5,914 bases of DNA from Deltaproteobacteria bacterium (GTDB lineage Bacteria > Myxococcota > XYA12-FULL-58-9 > JAUUZB01): assembly GCA_030590185.1 (NCBI GenBank), contig JAUUZB010000308.1, forward strand, positions 1-5,914, in the 5' to 3' direction. The position numbers and the translations under genes were made by a program. A model generated the notes under the pieces. It saw only the letters and a list, made by a program, of their open reading frames with translations, ran no database searches and had not been told where the DNA came from. Below are positions 1 to 4,740 of this stretch, in pieces; position 1 is the first letter of the stretch; each line of letters starts with the position of its first letter.

Positions 1-104
1 CCGCTGCCGGCGGTTGGTGTCGTGGCTTCGCAGCCGGCGATGAGGCCGAAGACGGCGGCCAGGCCGATCGTGATGCCGCGGCTGGGGATGCGGATCATCA
101 TCAT
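1..104 (-). CDS. N-terminal part of a putative lipoprotein (truncated by window edge)
   Basis: Reading the minus strand from an ATG at 104 gives about 34 codons that run off the left edge without a stop. The start is MMMIRIPSRG, followed by a hydrophobic stretch (ITIGLAAVFGLIAG, residues 11-24) and Cys25, with lipobox I-A-G-C. This is the layout of a type II signal peptide, so the protein is probably lipid-anchored and faces the periplasm. Residue +2 is Glu, not the Asp that retains lipoproteins at the inner membrane in enterobacteria, so its final membrane is uncertain. It lies 65 bases downstream of the TolC-like gene on the same strand. Because that operon has an ATPase, a permease and an outer-membrane factor but no adaptor, a MacA/AcrA-like lipoprotein adaptor is an attractive guess, but no adaptor domain lies inside the window. 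Three consecutive ATG codons (104, 101, 98) leave the exact start ambiguous. No Shine-Dalgarno sequence is visible. Confidence 0.72.
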   Translation of the reverse strand, partial: MMMIRIPSRGITIGLAAVFGLIAGCEATTPTAGS

Positions 105-112
105 GCGGGTTG

Positions 113-121
113 ATTATACCA
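113..121 (-). promoter_or_regulatory. Extended -10 promoter (TGGTATAAT) for the lipoprotein gene
   Basis: On the minus strand the sequence reads TGGTATAAT, a perfect TATAAT hexamer with the TG extension one base upstream. Only 8 bases separate it from the first ATG at 104. The region 17-18 bases upstream has only a weak -35 resemblance (CTGAGC), which extended -10 promoters tolerate. The expected transcription start falls at 104-106, giving an mRNA with a leader of 0-2 bases and no ribosome-binding site. The downstream lipoprotein gene would thus be transcribed separately from the ABC operon, possibly from a leaderless message. Confidence 0.65.
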
Positions 122-168
122 TTGATGAGGTGTGGCGCTCAGGGCTTTGAGCATAGGGGCAGACCCCA

Positions 169-184
169 ATCACGGCGCCGTGAT
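169..184. repeat. 16-base perfect palindrome overlapping the stop codon of the TolC-like gene
   Basis: ATCACGGCGCCGTGAT is self-complementary over 16 bases and includes the last codons and stop (170-172) of the TolC-like gene. In RNA it would fold as a 6-bp stem with a GCGC loop. No U-run follows, so it does not look like a classical intrinsic terminator. It could act as a 3' stabilising hairpin or a protein-binding site, or be chance in GC-rich DNA. A second short hairpin (GGGG/CCCC, 156-167) follows it in the 65-base gap. Confidence 0.4.
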
Positions 185-1666
185 CCCCCGCTTGGTCAAG
201 AACCGCCCCAACAGATGATCGAGCTGCGCCTGCGCCGCCAGGTAGTTGACCCGCGATTGGAGCTCGCGCAGGCGCGCCCCGTCGAGGTCCTCCTGGAAGA
301 GCCGCAGGTTCTGCATGGTGGTGCGGCCGATGGTGTAGCGCTCCTCCTCGGCCCGCAGCTTCTCCTCGGCCAGGTGCGTGGCGAGGGTGGCCAGGGAGAT
401 CCGATTGAGGGCGAGCTCGCTCTCCCGGCGGGCGGTGGCGACCGCGAGCTGGGTCATGCGGCTGGAGTCCTCCACCGCGTCGCGATGGCGTCGCAGCAGC
501 GCCTCGAGCTGCTCGGCCTCGGCCACCGCCGGGTTGCCGCCCAGCGGGTAGGCGAAGGTGATGGTGCCGGACCAGAAGAAGTTGCCGCCGGTGAAGGCAT
601 CACCGTAGGCCTCGGCAAAGGTGGCGTGCCGGCCAACCAGCTCAAAGCTGGCGCGGGCGTTGAGCTCGGGCCAGGCGGCGTTGGCGGTGGCTTCGAGATC
701 GTACTCGACCCCCTGCTGCTCGAGCCGCAACTGGCGCAACAGGAAGTTCTGGTCCTGGGCCGTGGCGAGCAAGGTCTCCGTCGGCTCTAGGCGGGCGGGG
801 GTCTCTGGGAACGGCTGCGGGGTCTTCGACGGTCGCGGGATCTCTGCGTGGGTTGAGCCCATCAGGATGAAGAGGTTTTCGTAGCGGGTGGCGGCATTGC
901 TCTCGGCCACCGCTAGCCCGTCGAGGCGTTCGGCCACGATCTGCTCGGCGAGCAGGGCGTCGACCTTGGCCTGCCGGCCCTTACGAATGAGCTCGGCGGT
1001 TCGTCTCTTTTGGATGCGCGCCAGGTCGAGGGAGGTCCGGCGGATCTCGATGGCGCGCACCGCCGCTGCCCATTGCCAATATTCGATTTCCACGTCGCGC
1101 AGCTCGGCCGAGATTTGGTCCTCGAGCCCGACCTGGGCCGCGGCGAGTCGCGCCTCGGCGGCGTGGATCGGGGCCTCGTTGGCGCCAAAGCCGCCGCCGC
1201 GCAACAGAGCCTGCTGGACGGTGAAGGCCAGACCGCCGGAGCCGAGCTCCGAAAAGTAAAAGGGATCGGTCTGCCATGGCACCTCGAGGGTGTCGATGGA
1301 GCTCTGGGTCGCCGCCGAGCGGCCCCACACCTGGGAGCCCCTGGTGATCAGACCGATGGTCGTGCCCGAGCTGAACGGCTTGGTCACACCGAGCTCGTAA
1401 CGAAGCTGCCCGCCCTGATTCTGGTTGTAGGCGTTGCGCTGGGAGACTTCGAGGTCGCTGCCCAGCTGAAAGGCAAACCGACCTTCGCTAACCGCTACCC
1501 CGGCGGCGGCGGCGCGCTCGGCGTGACGCGCCATTTGAATGCGCAGGTTGCGCTGGACGGCCTGGTCAAAGGCCCCGCGCAGCTGAAGCACGCCCGCCTC
1601 GACGGCCGGAGACCAGAGCAGAGTCACGGCGGCGACCCAGCTGAGAACGATGCCGCGCCTAATCAC
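170..1666 (-). CDS. TolC-family outer-membrane efflux protein (outer membrane factor)
   Basis: This is the outer-membrane channel of a tripartite exporter; TolC-family proteins form trimeric barrels with a long periplasmic alpha-helical tunnel. I place the start at GTG 1664-1666, giving 498 residues, normal for the family. The protein then opens with a clear signal peptide (basic IRRG, hydrophobic IVLSWVAAVTLLW, cleavage after AVEA at ~24), and a GAGG motif lies 9 bases upstream. An upstream ATG at 1747 would add 27 non-hydrophobic residues that are just an alternative frame of the permease gene. Two OEP-type halves are visible. The first holds the QALLRGGG motif (~152-159) and long Ala/Glu/Arg helices (~165-265). 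The second holds FAYPLGGN (~371-378) and the closing RYTIG...YLAAQAQLDHLLG helix (~443-487). The GTG overlaps the permease stop by 8 bases (GTGATTAG), implying coupled translation. The exported substrate cannot be read from the sequence. Confidence 0.9.
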   Translation of the reverse strand: MIRRGIVLSWVAAVTLLWSPAVEAGVLQLRGAFDQAVQRNLRIQMARHAERAAAAGVAVSEGRFAFQLGSDLEVSQRNAYNQNQGGQLRYELGVTKPFSSGTTIGLITRGSQVWGRSAATQSSIDTLEVPWQTDPFYFSELGSGGLAFTVQQALLRGGGFGANEAPIHAAEARLAAAQVGLEDQISAELRDVEIEYWQWAAAVRAIEIRRTSLDLARIQKRRTAELIRKGRQAKVDALLAEQIVAERLDGLAVAESNAATRYENLFILMGSTHAEIPRPSKTPQPFPETPARLEPTETLLATAQDQNFLLRQLRLEQQGVEYDLEATANAAWPELNARASFELVGRHATFAEAYGDAFTGGNFFWSGTITFAYPLGGNPAVAEAEQLEALLRRHRDAVEDSSRMTQLAVATARRESELALNRISLATLATHLAEEKLRAEEERYTIGRTTMQNLRLFQEDLDGARLRELQSRVNYLAAQAQLDHLLGRFLTKRGITAP

Positions 1667-2888
1667 GTCGCAGGGCCTCGATCGGGTTGAGTCGCGAGGC
1701 CTTGATGGCCGGCGCGAAGCCAAAGAGCAGCCCGGTGAGGAGGGCAAAACCGACGGAGGCCAGGATCAAGCTCGCCGGCAACACCGGCTCCACCCCCGGA
1801 GCTACCATGTCGATCAACGCCCAGGCCAACACCCAGCCCATGGCGGTGCCGATCACCCCGCCGCCGGTGCACAGGCAGACCGACTCGACCAGGAACTGCA
1901 AGAGGATCTCCTTGGAGCTCGCCCCCACCGCCTTACGCAGACCGATCTCCGGTGTGCGCTCGACCACGGTGACGAGCATGATGTTCATGACACCGATGCC
2001 ACCGACCAGGAGGGTCAGGCAAACGATTCCCATGATGATGGCGCCGCCGGTGTTGATCTCTCGCTCGATGCGTTCGATCACGTCGGCCGCCTGATGGAGC
2101 TGGAATGCGTCACGGTCAAAGGAGGTCTGTCCCAACATGCGACGCAGGCGATAGCGGATGGCCGCGACCACCGGCTTGACGTCGTTTTCGGTTTTGGTCT
2201 GGAAGGCGAGGAAGGCCAGCGGCACCTCCGGGACCAACTCCCGTAGAGTGGCGTGGGGCATGACCACGCAGGTGTCGTACTCGCCACAACCCGGCATGGC
2301 GCCCTGCCGTGGCTCCATCACCCCCACCACCCGAACGGGGTGGCCAAAAACCTTGACCATCGGGTCGCCGCCGTTGGTGGCGCGGATCATGAGCGCCTTG
2401 GCCAAACCGGCGCCGATGACCGCCACATCGGAGGCGCTACCGACCTCACCTTGGGTGAGGAAGCGGCCGCTGGTGAGGCGCAGATCGTAAATCGCGCGAA
2501 TGGAAGCCGCGGCGCCGAGTACCCGGGCATCGGCCGAGTGCAGCCGGGTGCGCATGGTGGTCTCGGCCGAGTAGACCGGGGAAAAGGCGACGATGGCCGG
2601 GATTTGATCGGCCAGCTCGCTGCCGTGCTCGCTGAGCAAGCCGTGGCGCGCCGAGACGCTGACATAGGTCGAGCCGAGGCGCCGCAGCTCGCGTAGGTCG
2701 CTCTCGAACTTGCCCCACAGCAGGCCGTAGGAGCCGGTGAAGGCCAGGCAGCCGGTGATCACGCCGAGGGCGGTCAAGACGGCGCGCTGGCGGTTCGCCC
2801 AGATGGAACGCAGGGCAGTTCCCACCGTGTCGATGAGGAGGGCTCGATAGCGAGCCAGACCTCCGCCAAAAGAAGCCTGCTCAATCAT
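1659..2888 (-). CDS. MacB/FtsX-type ABC transporter permease
   Basis: This is the membrane subunit of a type VII (mechanotransmission) ABC system, as in MacB or LolC/LolE. From ATG 2888 it has 409 residues. Topology is typical: TM1 ~36-60, a large extracytoplasmic MacB-PCD-like domain ~61-278, TM2 ~281-308 (GIVCLTLLVGGIGVMNIMLV), then the family hallmark ERTPEIGLRKAVGA (~310-323) that couples to the ATPase, TM3 ~335-360, TM4 ~371-393, and a C-terminal PIEALRRD tail. Classical MacB fuses an ATPase to this module; here the ATPase is the separate upstream gene. The ATG at 2888 overlaps the ATPase stop by 8 bases (ATGATTGA); an in-frame ATG at 2915 would add 9 residues and overlap by 35 bases, which I consider less likely. 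Neither start has a strong Shine-Dalgarno. The neighbouring TolC-like gene points to export rather than Lol-type lipoprotein sorting. Substrate unknown. Confidence 0.9.
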   Translation of the reverse strand: MIEQASFGGGLARYRALLIDTVGTALRSIWANRQRAVLTALGVITGCLAFTGSYGLLWGKFESDLRELRRLGSTYVSVSARHGLLSEHGSELADQIPAIVAFSPVYSAETTMRTRLHSADARVLGAAASIRAIYDLRLTSGRFLTQGEVGSASDVAVIGAGLAKALMIRATNGGDPMVKVFGHPVRVVGVMEPRQGAMPGCGEYDTCVVMPHATLRELVPEVPLAFLAFQTKTENDVKPVVAAIRYRLRRMLGQTSFDRDAFQLHQAADVIERIEREINTGGAIIMGIVCLTLLVGGIGVMNIMLVTVVERTPEIGLRKAVGASSKEILLQFLVESVCLCTGGGVIGTAMGWVLAWALIDMVAPGVEPVLPASLILASVGFALLTGLLFGFAPAIKASRLNPIEALRRD

Positions 2889-3645
2889 CGCGTGCAAACC
2901 CCAGAACGTTGGCATGCCGGCGCAACACCGCCTTGGGAGGCCCGTCGGCGACGATCTTGCCGTCGCGGATCATGATCAGGCGCTGGGCCTCAATCGCCAC
3001 CTCCGGCTCGTGGGTGACCACCACGATGGTCCTGCCCATGCGGTGCAGCTTGGCGAACAGCGCCAGGATCTCACCGGTGGTCTTGGAATCGAGCGCCCCG
3101 GTGGGCTCGTCGGCGAGGATGACCACCGGATCGGTCACGATGGCCCGGGCGATCGCGACCCGCTGCTTTTGTCCGCCGGACATCTGCTTGGGGAAGTGAT
3201 CCATGCGATCGGCGAGCCCCACCACCCGCAGGGCGTCAGAGGCGCGCTCCCGGTGGCCGGAGAGGAAGCGTTGGCTGTAGACCAGGGGCAGGCCGACGTT
3301 GCCGCGCGCCGTCTGGTTGGAGAGCAGGTGGAAGGCCTGGAAGACGAAGCCGAGCTTGCTGTTGCGCACCCGCGCCAGCTCGTCGTCGGATAGTTGCTCG
3401 ACGTGATGACCATCGAGCTGGTAGCTGCCGCTGGTCGGTGAGTCGAGGCAGCCGAGGATACTCAATAGCGTCGACTTGCCCGAACCGGATGGGCCCATGA
3501 TGGCCACGTAGGACCCGGGCCGGATCTCCAGAGCGACTCCGGCGAGCGCAGCGATCTCGCCCTCGGGGCTGGGATAGCGCTTCCATACGTCGTGGAGCTT
3601 GACGATCGGCTTGTCGGCCGGGAGTTCGCGTGTCGGCTCCGCCAT
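2881..3645 (-). CDS. MacB/LolD-type ABC transporter ATP-binding protein
   Basis: This cytoplasmic ATPase (254 residues) powers the adjacent permease. All nucleotide-binding motifs are intact: Walker A GPSGSGKST (51-59), Q-loop Gln103 in FVFQAFHLL, signature MSGGQ (155-159), Walker B VVILADE (174-180) with catalytic Glu180, a D-loop after ADEPTGALD, and the switch His212 in VTHE. The sequence FVFQAFHLLSNQTARGNV and the ADEPTGALDSKT run are characteristic of the MacB/LolD/FtsE group. Length is slightly above the usual ~230 because of a ~13-residue N-terminal extension and a C-terminal tail. The ATG at 3643-3645 has no clear Shine-Dalgarno, and a small 5-bp hairpin sits just upstream (3651-3664). 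It is the first gene of the minus-strand export operon. LolD is the main alternative, but a TolC-like gene two positions downstream favours a MacAB-TolC-like pump. Confidence 0.92.
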   Translation of the reverse strand: MAEPTRELPADKPIVKLHDVWKRYPSPEGEIAALAGVALEIRPGSYVAIMGPSGSGKSTLLSILGCLDSPTSGSYQLDGHHVEQLSDDELARVRNSKLGFVFQAFHLLSNQTARGNVGLPLVYSQRFLSGHRERASDALRVVGLADRMDHFPKQMSGGQKQRVAIARAIVTDPVVILADEPTGALDSKTTGEILALFAKLHRMGRTIVVVTHEPEVAIEAQRLIMIRDGKIVADGPPKAVLRRHANVLGFARDD

Positions 3646-3650
3646 GGCGA

Positions 3651-3664
3651 CTCGTGTGGACGAG
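3651..3664 (-). other. Small inverted repeat in the 5' leader of the ABC operon
   Basis: CTCGT-GTGG-ACGAG is a perfect 5+5 inverted repeat with a 4-base loop. In the ABC operon transcript it would form a hairpin ending 5 bases before the ATPase start codon, where the Shine-Dalgarno would be expected. It may modulate initiation, but a stem this short can easily occur by chance. Confidence 0.25.
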
Positions 3665-3689
3665 GATTCTGTTAAGTTCGAGCGGGAAT

Positions 3690-3702
3690 CCCTACCCTAC
3701 CC
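3690..3702 (-). repeat. Triple GGGTA tract near the predicted transcription start of the ABC operon
   Basis: The minus strand reads GGGTAGGGTAGGG: three G3 tracts separated by TA. It starts two bases after the putative -10 element, so it spans the expected initiation site. Three tracts are one short of a simple intramolecular G-quadruplex. It could instead be a slippery or protein-binding initial transcribed region. Confidence 0.4.
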
Positions 3703-3704
3703 TT

Positions 3705-3734
3705 TTCATACGAACCTTGGCGATGGGGGGTCAA
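3705..3734 (-). promoter_or_regulatory. Candidate sigma70-type promoter for the ABC operon
   Basis: On the minus strand TTGACC (complement of 3729-3734, five of six consensus bases) is followed after 18 bases by TATGAA (complement of 3705-3710, four of six). Transcription would start near 3698, leaving a leader of roughly 50 bases before the ATPase ATG at 3645. The -35 hexamer lies inside one arm of the inverted repeat at 3730-3748, so a dimeric regulator bound there would block it. Confidence 0.45.
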
Positions 3735-3748
3735 GCGCGATGCTTGAC
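3730..3748. promoter_or_regulatory. Inverted repeat GTCAAGC-N5-GCTTGAC, candidate operator in the divergent promoter region
   Basis: Two perfect 7-base arms flank a 5-base spacer (GCGAT) in the middle of the 174-base region between the divergent ABC operon and the cysteine synthase fusion gene. Each arm carries a TTGAC reading outward: the minus-strand copy is the -35 of the ABC promoter, and the plus-strand copy (3744-3748) would face the fusion gene. The dyad and position fit binding of a dimeric transcription factor, but no regulator gene is in the window. As RNA it would be a hairpin without a U-run, so it is not a good terminator. Confidence 0.45.
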
Positions 3749-3790
3749 TCCGGTCTCGTGTCCGATGGACGTGCCGTGTCCGCTTGCCTC

Positions 3791-3807
3791 GCCCCCCTTC
3801 TTGGGGC
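3791..3807 (+). other. Short GC hairpin just before the start of the fusion gene
   Basis: GCCCC and GGGGC (3791-3795 and 3803-3807) can pair around a 7-base loop, ending 12 bases upstream of the ATG at 3820. The only purine-rich sequence near a normal Shine-Dalgarno position is the GGGG in the right arm, 13-16 bases before the ATG, and the AGG at 3815-3817 is too close to the start. The hairpin could limit translation, but the evidence is only positional. Confidence 0.25.
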
Positions 3808-3819
3808 AACCAACAGGCC

Positions 3820-4740
3820 ATGAGCGCAGACCCCACCCCCGCTGACCCACCTCGTCCCGGCGCCCTGGCGTTGATCGGTAACACACCGCTGGTGCCGATC
3901 CGCGTGGTCAATCCCAACCCGAAGGTCGAGATCTGGGCCAAGCTCGAGAAGTCGAGCCCCGGCGGCTCGGTAAAGGATCGGATCGGCCTGTGGATGATCG
4001 AGGACGGGGAGCGCAAGGGAGAGCTATCCCCCGGGCAGACCATCCTCGAAGCGACCAGCGGCAACACGGGGATCGGCCTCGCCATGGTGGCGGCGCTCAA
4101 GGGCTACCCGCTGCTGCTCGTCATGAGCGAGGGGGTATCGGTGGAGCGCCGCAAGATCCTCGCTGCCTTTGGGGCCGAGTTCCTGCTCACCCCGGCGGAC
4201 CGCGGCACCGACGGCGCCATCGAGCGCGCCTACGAAATGGCGGCGGAGGATCCTGGCCGCTACTTCCTCCCGGATCAATTCAACAACCCTGCCAACGTCG
4301 CGGCCCACTACCACGGGACCGCCATGGAGATCTGGGAGCAGAGCGCCGGCCGGCTCACCCACTTCGTCGCCACCATGGGAACCACCGGCACCCTGGTCGG
4401 CTGCTCCAAACGCTTCCGGGAGCTCAACCCGCGCATCCGCACCATCGGCGTCGAGCCCTATCTCGGCCACCGCATCCAAGGGCTCAAGAACCTCAAGGAA
4501 GCCTACATCCCGGGGATCTACGATCCCAAGGCGCACGACGAGAAGGTCAACATCGAAGATGACGCCGCCTACGAGATGGCCCGCCGGCTCGCCCGCGAGG
4601 AGGGTTTGCTGGTCGGCATGAGCTCCGGCGCGGCGGTGCACGCCGCCTGTGAGCTGGCCCGCGAGCTCGAGTCGGGGGTGATCGTCACCATCCTCGCCGA
4701 CGGTGGCGACCGCTACCTCTCCACGCCGCTGTTCCAGGTG
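3820..4740 (+). other. Domain: PLP-dependent cysteine synthase, CysM-like (residues ~1-307)
   Basis: The fold-type II motifs appear in order. They are GNTPLV (20-25); PGGSVKDR (47-54), with Lys52 as the expected PLP Schiff-base lysine; the substrate loop TSGNTG (79-84); the MSEGVSVERRKIL helix (102-114); the phosphate-binding loop GTTGT (187-191); EPYLGHRIQGLKN (212-224); GMSSGA (266-271); and the closing DGGDRYLSTPLF (294-305). GTTGT (rather than GTGGT) and GDRYLST (rather than GERYLST) resemble CysM more than CysK. In CysM-type enzymes an Arg in the segment after EP contributes to acceptor choice in some members; Arg218 lies in this segment, so O-acetylserine and O-phosphoserine are both possible acceptors. 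No CBS-type regulatory domain follows. All residues needed for catalysis that I can place are present, so I expect an active enzyme. Confidence 0.88.

Noticed and set aside
156..167. Intrinsic terminator GGGG-CAGA-CCCC between the TolC-like gene and the lipoprotein
   Set aside because: The stem is only 4 bp and no T-run follows on either strand.
110..1690. Two plus-strand open frames of 226 codons each (110-790 and 1010-1690)
   Set aside because: They lie antisense to the well-supported TolC-like gene. Their translations are rich in Gly/Arg/Gln low-complexity sequence with no recognisable domain, as expected for shadow frames in GC-rich DNA.
1650..2696. Plus-strand open frames across the permease gene (e.g. 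1650-2246, 2253-2696)
   Set aside because: They are antisense to the FtsX/MacB-type permease, with His/Gly/Asp-rich compositions and no domain or start-site support.
1659..3645. Assignment as the LolCDE lipoprotein-sorting system
   Set aside because: There is only one permease gene, and it is directly coupled to an outer-membrane TolC-type channel, which fits a MacAB-TolC-like exporter better.
3744..3772. A sigma70 promoter for the fusion gene based on TTGACT at 3744-3749
   Set aside because: The sequence at 16-18 base spacing (around GGACGT) has essentially no -10 resemblance, so I did not annotate it as a promoter.
3646..3819. A T-box or other amino-acid-responsive riboswitch upstream of the synthetase-like gene
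   Set aside because: The whole divergent region is only 174 bases, the part available as a leader is shorter still, and I see no T-box-like conserved stem or terminator/antiterminator pair.
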